Positions 1 through 7,965 of a stretch of DNA of 64,000 nucleotides are shown one piece after another (within the stretch, counting starts at the first letter, position 1; every line of letters starts with the position of its first letter). A program made the position numbers and the translations under genes. The stretch is taken from positions 1 to 64,000 of the forward strand of contig CAMDNQ010000018.1 of NCBI GenBank assembly GCA_945903265.1. Reading direction: 5' to 3'. The notes under the pieces are model-generated. The model ran no database searches and was not told the origin of the DNA. It saw only the letters and a program-made list of their open reading frames with translations. Source of the stretch: Candidatus Sulfopaludibacter sp. SbA3 (GTDB lineage Bacteria > Acidobacteriota > Vicinamibacteria > Vicinamibacterales > UBA2999).

Positions 1-17
1 GGTCGATTGGGAGAAGC

Positions 18-518
18 TCAGGCTTGCGGGCGCGGCCGGCTCTGCAGTCGCTGCTGGATGCGGCCCTGGCGTTCCTTCATCCGCGCCTCGCGATCGGCGC
101 GCAGCTTCTGGGCCTGCGCCTGCTGCTCGGCTGTGAGGATCGCGAACAGCTCGCTGTGCAGCCGCGCCTGCTCCACCGCCAGGTCTGATTCGACGGCGGC
201 GAGATCCTGCATCGCCGTGCGAATGCGTCCCTCGTCAACCGGCAGCGCGTCGACCGCCTGCTGCTGTGCGGCGCGCGCCACCTGGAGCCGCTCCATCAGC
301 GTCCGCGTCTGCTGCCGATGCTGCTGCGCGATGTTCTGTGCCTGCTCGCGCTGCGCCTCGGTAAGATTCAGCGCCGCGAGCGGGAGCCCCGCGCCAGGAC
401 CGCCGGGACCACCTGGTCCACGTCCGCGTGGACCAGGTGGTCCCTGCGCGAGAGCAGTCGCACCGGCCACAAGAAGCACGAGCGCGGCAAGGATGACGTG
501 TCGGAATGAACGTTTCAT
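18..518 (-). CDS. Spy/CpxP-like periplasmic protein
   Basis: Small exported protein of 166 residues. Residues 1-24 form a signal peptide ending ALAQ, followed by a Gly/Pro/Arg-rich linker and a helical region with two LTxxQ-type motifs (LTEAQ near residue 52, LTAEQ near 127), the hallmark of the Spy/CpxP/CnrX superfamily. Such proteins are periplasmic chaperones or envelope-stress and metal sensors. I chose the ATG at 518 because GGAGG lies just upstream and the signal peptide begins there; a longer frame to 635 would add an unlikely N-terminus. It is divergent from a two-component system, a common arrangement in which the periplasmic protein modulates the sensor or is its target. The specific stimulus is unknown. 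Confidence 0.8.
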   Translation of the reverse strand: MKRSFRHVILAALVLLVAGATALAQGPPGPRGRGPGGPGGPGAGLPLAALNLTEAQREQAQNIAQQHRQQTRTLMERLQVARAAQQQAVDALPVDEGRIRTAMQDLAAVESDLAVEQARLHSELFAILTAEQQAQAQKLRADREARMKERQGRIQQRLQSRPRPQA

Positions 519-652
519 GAATACCTCCGTGTGTCTGTCCTCATTAGACGCGAAGAGCCGGGGCAGAGACTGGGCGGAAGTGTGAAAAATCGGTGACAGG
601 GAGGCGCCTGCCCACCCACCGGGCCTACACTCCATGAATTGGAGCCGTGTGT

Positions 653-1375
653 ATGGACAAAGCGGCCGACCGCCGCACCGCGCTCGTCGTGGAGGACGAA
701 GTCAACATCCGGGACCTCGTCTGTCTCCATCTGCAGGTGGAAGGATTCACCTGTGTCGGCGCCGGTTCGGGAACCGAGGCCCTTGAGCTGGCAGGCCGCA
801 CCCCTTTCGATCTGATCGTCCTCGATCTCATGCTGCCGGGCGTCGACGGCCTGTCGGTCTGCCGGGCGATGCGCCGCGACGGCGTGAACCGCGACGCGCC
901 GATTCTGATGCTGACGGCGCGCCTCGAGGAAGCAGACAAGGTGCTCGGCCTCGACAGCGGCGCGGACGATTACCTGACGAAGCCGTTCGGCGTCCGCGAG
1001 CTGATGGCGCGTGTACGTGCCGTGATGCGCCGGCGTGCGGCGCCGGCGGATGGGGACCCGTCCCAGAAACCGATCGCCTTCAGGCACATCGACATGGATC
1101 CGGCGCGCCGCCGCGTCCGCGTGCATGGCCGTGACGTCGACCTCACCAACCAGGAGTTCAACCTGCTGTATGTGCTGCTCTCGCAGCCGGGCATCGTACT
1201 GTCGCGCGACGCCCTGCTCCGCCGTGCCTGGCCAGGCGAAACCTTCGTCACGGTGCGAAGCGTCGACACGCTGGTCAAGCGGCTGCGGCGCAAGATTGAG
1301 GACGATGCCACCGAGCCCTCGGTGATCCTGACCGTCTGGGGAACCGGGTACAAGGCCGCTGATGCCACAACCTGA
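653..1375 (+). CDS. OmpR/PhoB-family response regulator
   Basis: Cytoplasmic DNA-binding response regulator of 240 residues. The receiver domain (about residues 10-125) has the acidic pair in VVEDE, the phospho-acceptor Asp58 in VLDLMLPG, the conserved Thr in LTAR and the Lys in TKPFG. A winged-helix Trans_reg_C domain follows (about 140-238), ending in WGTGYK. The ATG at 653 is preferred over GTG 647 because TTGGAG sits 8 bases upstream. The stop overlaps the start of the next gene, a histidine kinase, by 14 bases, so the pair is translationally coupled. The divergent Spy-like gene is a plausible target, by inference from position only. Confidence 0.93.
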   Translation: MDKAADRRTALVVEDEVNIRDLVCLHLQVEGFTCVGAGSGTEALELAGRTPFDLIVLDLMLPGVDGLSVCRAMRRDGVNRDAPILMLTARLEEADKVLGLDSGADDYLTKPFGVRELMARVRAVMRRRAAPADGDPSQKPIAFRHIDMDPARRRVRVHGRDVDLTNQEFNLLYVLLSQPGIVLSRDALLRRAWPGETFVTVRSVDTLVKRLRRKIEDDATEPSVILTVWGTGYKAADATT

Positions 1376-2804
1376 TCGCCCAATCTGGTACCGGAGCCTG
1401 TACTGGCGTATCGGGCTCGGCTTCGTCGCCTTCCTGGCCGTCCTGCTCGTGGCGCAGGCCCTGCTCTTTGTCTGGCTGACGGGCCGGACCGCGGGGGCGT
1501 TCCCCGCCGCATCAGGCGCCCGGCTGGCGGAACTGGTTGCCGGCGACATCAGGGATCGCCTCGAGGCCGACCCCGCCAGCGATCTTGGGGCGCATATCGC
1601 GGAGGAGTACAGCCGGGTGGTCCAGCCGTTTGTCGTCGTGATGAACGACGGACGGACGTTTTCCAATCGCCCGAATGCGCCGGCCGCGCTCATGCGAAAC
1701 ACCCGCGCCCGGCTCGGCGCCATGAGCGGCGAGCGCCCGTTCCGGCCCAGGCCGCGGCGCGCGCTCCGGCCGCCGCCGAATGGCCGCGCCGAAGCGCCGA
1801 TTATCGTGGCCGATCAGCTCGTCGGCCTGGTGGCGGTGCCGCCCGGACGCGTGGCGCCGATGGCGGCATTGCAGCAGTTCGGTCCGACACTCGCCGCGTC
1901 AGGAATCGGGCTGCTGCTGCTCGGCGCCTGCGCGGCCGCACTGCTGATTTTCAGACCTGTGCGCCGCCGGCTGCGCGAGGTCGAGGAAGCCGCCGCGCGT
2001 ATTGGCGCCGGCGACGTGACCGCGCGTGCGCCGGAAGCGGGGCGCGATGAAGTGGCGGCGCTCGCGCACGCCTTCAACCGGATGGCTGCGGATCTCCAGA
2101 CGCGCGCCGCCGCGCTGTCCGCGTCCGATCAGGCACGCCGGCAGCTCCTCGCCGACGTCTCTCACGAGCTGATGACGCCGCTGACAGCCATGCGCGGCTA
2201 TCTCGAGACGCTCGCGATGGCCGAGCTGAAGCTCGATCCGCCGACACGCGAACGGTACCTCCGCATCGTGGACGAAGAAACCCGGCGCCTCGAGCACATC
2301 ATCGGCGACCTGCTCGAGCTGGCGAGGCTTGAAGGCAGCAGCACGCAGCTTCGACGCGAGTACGTCGATACGGCGACCCTCTTCGAGCGCGTCGCCGAGC
2401 GCCATGGACGCGAGCTCGCTGACCGGCACGTGGTGCTCGATCGGCGCATCGATCCCTCCGCGGCCCGTCTGGCCGGAGATCCAGACCGACTCGAGCAGGC
2501 GCTGCAGAATCTTGCGGCGAACGCGATCCGCCATACGCCCGACCACGGAACCGTCACCCTCTCCGCCACGCGCCAGGACAACCTGATCACCCTGACGGTA
2601 CGGGACACGGGGCCGGGAATCCCGCGCGAGCACCTGCCCCTCATCTTCGACAGGTTCTACAAGGCCGACGCCGCGCGGGCGACTGCCGGCAGCGGCCTCG
2701 GCCTGTCGATCGTCAAGGCGATCGTCGAGCGCCACGGCGGCACCATCAGCGTCCGCAATGACGAGGGCGCCGTATTCGAGATCGTGCTGCCCGTGGTACC
2801 TTGA
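1362..2804 (+). CDS. Sensor histidine kinase with HAMP domain
   Basis: Membrane-bound sensor kinase of 480 residues, partner of the preceding regulator. A first membrane helix (about 17-39) and a second (about 183-202) flank a periplasmic sensor region with an Arg/Pro-rich stretch near residues 125-140. A HAMP linker follows, then HisKA with the phosphorylated His268 in SHELMTPL, then an HATPase_c domain with the N box (NLAANAIRHT), the G1 box DTGPGIP and the G2 box GSGLGLSIV. All catalytic boxes are intact. The sensor region matches nothing I can name, so the signal is unknown; envelope or metal stress would fit the divergent Spy-like protein. Confidence 0.93.
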   Translation: MPQPDRPIWYRSLYWRIGLGFVAFLAVLLVAQALLFVWLTGRTAGAFPAASGARLAELVAGDIRDRLEADPASDLGAHIAEEYSRVVQPFVVVMNDGRTFSNRPNAPAALMRNTRARLGAMSGERPFRPRPRRALRPPPNGRAEAPIIVADQLVGLVAVPPGRVAPMAALQQFGPTLAASGIGLLLLGACAAALLIFRPVRRRLREVEEAAARIGAGDVTARAPEAGRDEVAALAHAFNRMAADLQTRAAALSASDQARRQLLADVSHELMTPLTAMRGYLETLAMAELKLDPPTRERYLRIVDEETRRLEHIIGDLLELARLEGSSTQLRREYVDTATLFERVAERHGRELADRHVVLDRRIDPSAARLAGDPDRLEQALQNLAANAIRHTPDHGTVTLSATRQDNLITLTVRDTGPGIPREHLPLIFDRFYKADAARATAGSGLGLSIVKAIVERHGGTISVRNDEGAVFEIVLPVVP

Positions 2805-2808
2805 GAGG

Positions 2809-4335
2809 ATGTCTGCGCCCGCGCCTGTCCTTGCGGTGAGTCTGCGCCGCCGCCAGGCGATCACCGGCGGCCTGCTCCTGGGCATGAGCCTCGGCGCTCT
2901 CGAAGCCACGGTCGTCGGCACCGCGATGCCGACCGTCATCGCGACGCTCGGCGGCCTCGCCCATTACAGCTGGGTCTTTTCGGCATACCTGCTCACGTCC
3001 ACGGCGTCGGTCCCGATCTGGGGCCGGCTCTCGGATCTCTACGGCCGCCGGCGCATGTACGTGCTTGGCATCGTCATCTTCCTCGTCGGGTCGATGATCT
3101 CCGGAGCGGCGACGTCGATGACGATGCTCATCGCGTCGCGGGCGCTGCAGGGACTTGGCGCCGGGGCCATCATTCCGCTGAGCATGACAATCATCGGCGA
3201 GCTCTACACGCTCGAGGAGCGCGCGAAGACACAGGCGCTGTTCAGCGGCGTCTGGGGACTGGCGTCGATGGCGGGGCCGCTCGTCGGCGGCTACATCACC
3301 GATGCGGTGTCGTGGCGCTGGGTGTTTTTTCTCAACCTGCCGTTCGGGCTGATGTGCATGGCGGTCCTGCTGATGGCCTATCCGGCGACGCACCGTTCGT
3401 CGCAGGTGCGCATCGACTGGGCGGGTGCGGCACTCCTGTTCTCCGGCATCAGCGCGCTGCTCCTGGCGCTCGGCAGCGACGCGGGGCCGGCGACCTGGTG
3501 GTTCGCGGCGGCATCCGTCATCCTGCTGACGGCGTTCGTCATCACCGAGCGGCGGTCCAGCGATCCGCTGCTGCCGATCGAGCTCCTGCGCAACCCGCTC
3601 ATCGCGCGGACGATGGTGGTGGTGTTCCTCGTCGGCATGGCGCTCTTCGGCGCCATCGCGTTCATCCCGCTGTTCGTCCAGGGCGTGATGGGGGCGACGG
3701 CCACGCAGGCCGGACAGGTGCTGACGCCCCTGTTCCTGGGCTGGGTCGCGATGTCGATTGTCGGCGCGCGGTTCACCGCGACCATCGGCTACCGGACGCT
3801 CGCCGTCGGCGGCAGCATCGTGATGACGCTCGGGTTTCTCGGGCTGGCGTTCGTCGAGGCCGACTCGACGCGAAGTTCAGTGCTCATTGCAGGCCTCTTC
3901 ATCGGCTCGGGGATGGGACTGTCGATGCTGTCGATGCTGCTCGCCGTCCAGCACGGCGTCGCGCGCGCGCATCTCGGACTCGCGACCTCGCTCAATTCGT
4001 TCGGGCGCAGCGTCGGCGCCGCGGTAGGCATCGCGGTGATGGGGGCGTTGATGACACGGCAGCTGGCGGGTGTCGCGATACCGGGCGGCGTCGAGGCACT
4101 TGCGGCGGGCGGGGCGATGCTCACGGGCGCGGCGCGGCTGCAATTTGCCACCGCGCTGCACCATGTGTTTGTCGCAGGGCTGATCCTGGCGGGTGCGTCG
4201 GTGATCGCCGGCCTCTTCCTGCCGCCGGTCGATTTCTCAGCCGGCGTGCCGGCTGCCGCGGGCGAGCAGATGCTGTCAGCGGAGATGACGAATCTCGAAC
4301 CGGACGATCAGCCGATCGGCGTCCGCGACACCTAG
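2809..4335 (+). CDS. MFS exporter, DHA2 (14-helix) type
   Basis: Inner-membrane proton-coupled exporter of 508 residues with about 14 hydrophobic segments. It carries the DHA2 motif A (GRLSDLYGRRRMY) after the second helix and motif C-like sequence in helix 5 (GVWGLASMAGPLVGG). EmrB/QacA-like proteins of this length export drugs or toxic metabolites; the substrate cannot be told from sequence. The ATG at 2809 follows the kinase stop by four bases and has GAGAGG within the junction, so it is probably co-transcribed with the two-component system. Its stop shares the palindrome CTAG with the stop of the convergent cytochrome gene. Confidence 0.88.
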   Translation: MSAPAPVLAVSLRRRQAITGGLLLGMSLGALEATVVGTAMPTVIATLGGLAHYSWVFSAYLLTSTASVPIWGRLSDLYGRRRMYVLGIVIFLVGSMISGAATSMTMLIASRALQGLGAGAIIPLSMTIIGELYTLEERAKTQALFSGVWGLASMAGPLVGGYITDAVSWRWVFFLNLPFGLMCMAVLLMAYPATHRSSQVRIDWAGAALLFSGISALLLALGSDAGPATWWFAAASVILLTAFVITERRSSDPLLPIELLRNPLIARTMVVVFLVGMALFGAIAFIPLFVQGVMGATATQAGQVLTPLFLGWVAMSIVGARFTATIGYRTLAVGGSIVMTLGFLGLAFVEADSTRSSVLIAGLFIGSGMGLSMLSMLLAVQHGVARAHLGLATSLNSFGRSVGAAVGIAVMGALMTRQLAGVAIPGGVEALAAGGAMLTGAARLQFATALHHVFVAGLILAGASVIAGLFLPPVDFSAGVPAAAGEQMLSAEMTNLEPDDQPIGVRDT

Positions 4336-4871
4336 CAGCGGTTCTTGATCCCGCCTGGCGCGTCGCGATACTTGACGTGGCAGTGGCGGCACGCCTCGGC
4401 CACCACGTCGGCGGCTTCGATGATGTTGTCCTGGTTCTTCGACTGCGCGGCCTTGAACCCGGTCTTTCCCGCTTCCCGCATTTCTTCGACCCATGCCTGC
4501 CAGTCGGCGTTCTGCACCGGCACTGGTTTGCCGTTGGAACAGAAGCGGCCGGGCAGGTTGAGGAGGTTGCTGGCTTCGGCCATGGCGAGGGCTGAATTTT
4601 CAATCGCGAGCCACTGGCCGTACGAGCTCGTCAGAGGGTCTGGCGAGATCGCGGGATCCCACGCCTTCTGAATCGTCGCGGGGTCGACGGTCTGCGCCGC
4701 AAAAAAGACATTCGCCGCCGGATAAAAAATCCCGCGCATCAACTGGAGCATCGTCGTTTCCACGCGCTGGGGTTTAGCCGGCGGCGCCTGCGCCGACGTG
4801 ACACCAGCGCACCAGACCACGAACGCGGCAGCGATCACACCGCCGCACAGTAACTGTTTGCGCATCGTCAT
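4332..4871 (-). CDS. Cytochrome c'-like monohaem protein (copy 2)
   Basis: Exported protein of 179 residues with a signal peptide (to about residue 28) and a single haem-binding motif CRHCH close to the C-terminus, followed by a conserved Tyr-Arg. A C-terminal CxxCH on a helical protein is typical of the cytochrome c'/c556 family, which acts in periplasmic electron transfer or gas binding. The protein ends in Arg-Cys, leaving a free C-terminal cysteine, and has another Cys in FCSNGKPVP. I chose the ATG at 4871 because it overlaps the upstream stop as TGATG and has AGGTGAG seven bases upstream; ATG 4877 is too close to that site. It is a diverged duplicate of the gene upstream. Confidence 0.8.
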   Translation of the reverse strand: MTMRKQLLCGGVIAAAFVVWCAGVTSAQAPPAKPQRVETTMLQLMRGIFYPAANVFFAAQTVDPATIQKAWDPAISPDPLTSSYGQWLAIENSALAMAEASNLLNLPGRFCSNGKPVPVQNADWQAWVEEMREAGKTGFKAAQSKNQDNIIEAADVVAEACRHCHVKYRDAPGGIKNRC

Positions 4872-5410
4872 CAACATCTCACCTTCACTTCGCGATACTT
4901 GTCGTGGCAGTGCGAGCAGGCCTCTGCCACGACTCCTGCCGCGTCGATGATCGCATCCTGGTTTTTCGACTGCGCCGCTTTATAGGACGCCATGCCGGCG
5001 TCGCGCAGCTCCTGCACCCACATCCGCCAGTCGGCGTTCTGCATCGGCACGGGCCAGCCGTTGCTACAGACGCGCCCCGGAATCGTCAGGAGGTTCGCGG
5101 ATTCCGCAAGCGCCAGCCCCGCGTTTTCGACAGCGGCCCACTGGCCGTAGGTGCTCGTCAGCGGGTTCGGAGAGGTTGAGGGGTCATTCTCAGGCTTGAT
5201 CGTGGCCGGATCGACGCTCTGCACCGCGAAGATGACGTTCGAGGCGGGATAGATGATGCCGCGCATCAGGTGCACGAGGTCCGTATGTACCCGCTGTGCC
5301 TGCACCCCGCCGGCTTGCGGCTTGGGCGCCTGCGCCGCGACACCGGCCAGCCCCCACATACTCAATCCTGCACACAGTACGCCCACAAACACCGCTCGCC
5401 CGTTTCGCAT
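4871..5410 (-). CDS. Cytochrome c'-like monohaem protein (copy 1)
   Basis: Exported c-type cytochrome of 179 residues and first gene of a two-gene unit. It has a signal peptide (about 1-27, ending VAAQ), a helical body with PASNVIF and NADWRMWVQELRDAG, and the haem motif CSHCH near the C-terminus. Residues around the haem and the VCSNGWPVP and NADW segments match its neighbour closely, showing tandem duplication. Like the neighbour it ends in Arg-Cys. Start ATG 5410 has GGGAGGG upstream. It is divergent from the TonB receptor gene. Role inferred: periplasmic electron transfer; the partner is unknown. Confidence 0.8.
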   Translation of the reverse strand: MRNGRAVFVGVLCAGLSMWGLAGVAAQAPKPQAGGVQAQRVHTDLVHLMRGIIYPASNVIFAVQSVDPATIKPENDPSTSPNPLTSTYGQWAAVENAGLALAESANLLTIPGRVCSNGWPVPMQNADWRMWVQELRDAGMASYKAAQSKNQDAIIDAAGVVAEACSHCHDKYREVKVRC

Positions 5411-5451
5411 CCAACACCCTCCCTGAGTGCAGGCCATGCTATCGCACCTCG

Positions 5452-5473
5452 TTCCTGACGAACAGTTCAGGAA
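5452..5473. promoter_or_regulatory. Inverted repeat in divergent promoter region
   Basis: TTCCTGA and TCAGGAA form 7-bp arms separated by 8 bases in the 107-base gap between the divergent cytochrome and TonB-receptor genes. The position suits a dimeric repressor or activator site acting on both genes. No regulator gene lies next to it, so this is a candidate only. Confidence 0.35.
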
Positions 5474-5517
5474 ATCTTCAGATTCTCGTCAGGGCCTCCG
5501 CCGGTACGATTTGCCGC

Positions 5518-7869
5518 ATGGGCTACGGCATCCGTGCGGCAGGTTTCGCACTCATCACGTTTATTTCCATGACGTCTGCGGCACTCGCGCAGGGCGGAGG
5601 TGCCGTCAGCGGCACGGTCTCGGATGAAAGCGGTGGAGTCATTCCGGGCGTGAGCGTCACGCTCACACCCACCGGCGGAGCCGAAATTGAAACCGTGACG
5701 GGCGGCGCCGGCGAGTATCGCTTCGACAACGTCCCCGCGGGGCAGGCGGAACTGGAGTTCCGGCTTATCAACTTCGGGACCGTCCGGCGCGCGCTCACCT
5801 TTACGCCCGCCGTACCCATCACCGCGAATGCGGTGATGCAGATCGCCATGAGCGCGGACATCGTCATCACGGCGCCGCGAACATTCCGCAACCTGGCAGA
5901 ACTCGAGAACCCCGCGGAAAACCTCGTCGGCGTGGCGTCAGCAGGCAGCGAGGGCGCCATTACCGCCGCGCAGCTCGCCGTGCGTCCGGTCAACCGCGCC
6001 ACCGAAGTGCTCGAGACCGTTCCCGGCATGATCATCAGCCAGCACAGCGGCGAGGGCAAAGCCAACCAGTACTACCTGCGCGGCTTCAACCTGGATCACG
6101 GGTTCGACTTCGCGCAGACGATCGCGGGCATTCCGGTGAACATGCCGACGCACGCGCACGCGCAGGGGTACGCGGACGCGAATTTCCTCATCCCGGAGCT
6201 CGTGAGCGGCGTGCAGTTCCGCAAGGGGCCGTACTACGCGGAGAACGGCGACTTCTCGTCTGCAGGCTCGGCCAACATCAACTACTTCAACAGCCTCGAC
6301 AGGCCCATCGTGTCGCTGACCGGCGGATCGTTCGACTACGGACGGTTTCTCGGAGCGGCGTCACCTAGCGTCGGCGCCGGCAACATGCTCATGGCGTTCG
6401 AATGGGAGCGGGACAACGGCCCGTGGGTCAGCCCGAACAGCAAGGACAAGTTCAACGGAGTGGTGCGCTACAGCCAGGGCAACGCGCGGGACGGTTTCTC
6501 CGCGACATTCCTCGGCTTCGAGAATCACTGGCACTCAACAGACCAGATCCCGCAGCGGGCAATCGACGCCGGTCTCATCAGCCGGTTCGGATTCATCGAG
6601 GAAACCGATGGCGGCGAGACCCACCGCTACGTCGGCGTCGTCGACTGGCAGCGCTCGGGGACGGATAACTCGACGCGCGTCACGGCCTTCGGCCAGAACT
6701 ATGGCGTGCAGCTGTTTCATAACTTCACGTACTTCCTGAACGACCCGGTAAATGGCGATCAGTTCGAACAGTTCGAGGAGCGGTGGACGTCGGGCGCCAA
6801 AGTGACGCACCGGAGGCTGATGCATGTCGGAGAACGACACCTCGAGAACGCGTTCGGTGTGGACGTCCGGAATGACTCCGTCGGCGGGCCGCTCGGTCTG
6901 TATCTGACGCGGGCCACCGAGCGATTGACGACGATCCGGGCGGATGAAGCGGACCAGACGTCGGTCGGCGTGTTCGCCGAGACGGAGATTGAGTGGAACC
7001 GCAGGCTCCGGACGACCTTCGGGCTCCGCGGCGACATCTATCACTGGAACGTGGAATCCAATATTCCCGAGAACTCCGGCCAGGAATCGTCCGGCATCAT
7101 CAGCCCGAAAGTCTCGGCCGCCTTCGGGCCGTGGGGCGGCACCGAGTTCTACGCCAACTGGGGCCTCGGGTATCACTCGAACTCCGCACTCGGCATTACG
7201 TTGAACGTCGATCCGTTCAGCGGCGAGCCAGCCGATCGCTCGCCGAACTTCTCGCGTGCCATGGGCACCGAGTTCGGCGTGAGAACCGTGGCGCTCCGCG
7301 GCGTGCAGACGACGGTGACGGGCTGGTATCTCGACTTCGACTCGGAGCTCTTTTACGTGGGCGACTCAGGCAGCACCGAAGTCGGCCCGGCAAGCCGGCG
7401 CACCGGCATTGAAATCACGAACTACATCTATCCGAATCGCTGGCTGGCGCTGGACCTCGATCTGTCGTTGTCGAAAGCCCGGTTTCTGGATCTTCCCGAG
7501 GGTGAGGATTTCATTCCCGGCTCGCTCAACAGAGTGATCTCGGCGGGCATCGCCTTCAACCCGCCGGAAGGTGTGAGCTCGGGCCCGTTCGCGGGACTGC
7601 GCCTGCGCCACTTCGGCCCTCGCCCGCTCATCGAGGACAACAGCATCCAGTCACGGTCGACCTCGATCATCAATGGCGAAGTCGGATACAAATTCTCCGA
7701 ACGCATCCGCCTCATCGTCGAAGGGTTCAACCTGTTCGACGCGGAAGTGTCCGACATCGACTACTTCTTCGAATCGCGGCTGCGCGACGAGCCGGAGCCG
7801 GTCGAAGACCTGCACTTCCACGCGGCGATCCCCCGCTCGGCGCGCGTGGCGCTGCGCGTGTCGTTCTAG
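5518..7869 (+). CDS. TonB-dependent outer-membrane receptor
   Basis: Outer-membrane active-transport receptor of 783 residues. A signal peptide (about 1-25, ending ALAQ) precedes a carboxypeptidase-regulatory-like beta-sandwich (about 28-110, GTVSDESGGVIPGVSV), then the plug (VLETVPGMIISQHSGEGKANQYYLRGF) and a 22-strand barrel ending in the aromatic C-terminus ALRVSF. The plug segment with PTHAHAQGYADANFLIPELV is rich in His and resembles receptors I associate with metal or small-complex uptake, but the substrate is not certain. ATG 5518 starts the signal peptide; upstream codons in the frame do not look coding. It is followed on the same strand by a porin, a CuA protein and a di-haem protein. 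Confidence 0.88.
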   Translation: MGYGIRAAGFALITFISMTSAALAQGGGAVSGTVSDESGGVIPGVSVTLTPTGGAEIETVTGGAGEYRFDNVPAGQAELEFRLINFGTVRRALTFTPAVPITANAVMQIAMSADIVITAPRTFRNLAELENPAENLVGVASAGSEGAITAAQLAVRPVNRATEVLETVPGMIISQHSGEGKANQYYLRGFNLDHGFDFAQTIAGIPVNMPTHAHAQGYADANFLIPELVSGVQFRKGPYYAENGDFSSAGSANINYFNSLDRPIVSLTGGSFDYGRFLGAASPSVGAGNMLMAFEWERDNGPWVSPNSKDKFNGVVRYSQGNARDGFSATFLGFENHWHSTDQIPQRAIDAGLISRFGFIEETDGGETHRYVGVVDWQRSGTDNSTRVTAFGQNYGVQLFHNFTYFLNDPVNGDQFEQFEERWTSGAKVTHRRLMHVGERHLENAFGVDVRNDSVGGPLGLYLTRATERLTTIRADEADQTSVGVFAETEIEWNRRLRTTFGLRGDIYHWNVESNIPENSGQESSGIISPKVSAAFGPWGGTEFYANWGLGYHSNSALGITLNVDPFSGEPADRSPNFSRAMGTEFGVRTVALRGVQTTVTGWYLDFDSELFYVGDSGSTEVGPASRRTGIEITNYIYPNRWLALDLDLSLSKARFLDLPEGEDFIPGSLNRVISAGIAFNPPEGVSSGPFAGLRLRHFGPRPLIEDNSIQSRSTSIINGEVGYKFSERIRLIVEGFNLFDAEVSDIDYFFESRLRDEPEPVEDLHFHAAIPRSARVALRVSF

Positions 7870-7900
7870 ATCAGGAAGCCGACACAGCTGTGCAATTCCC

Positions 7901-7929
7901 TTGACCCCATCAGGCTAAAGTAATATTTT
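7901..7929 (+). promoter_or_regulatory. Candidate promoter of the porin operon
   Basis: TTGACC, a 17-base spacer and TATTTT resemble a housekeeping promoter. The expected transcription start (about 7936) lies inside the palindrome that follows, which suggests repression by blocking initiation. Confidence 0.4.
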
Positions 7930-7965
7930 GACCATTCAAATATGTGGTTACGAATGGTCAAATAT
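7923..7965. promoter_or_regulatory. Palindromic operator over the porin start
   Basis: Arms TTGACCATTC (7928-7937) and GAATGGTCAA (7952-7961) are perfect 10-bp inverted repeats with a 14-base spacer; the match continues outward through ATAT on both sides with one extra T. The sequence is AT-rich inside a GC-rich genome and covers the -10 region, the predicted transcription start and both candidate start codons of the porin gene. It is the strongest candidate protein-binding site in the first 10 kb. Confidence 0.5.
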
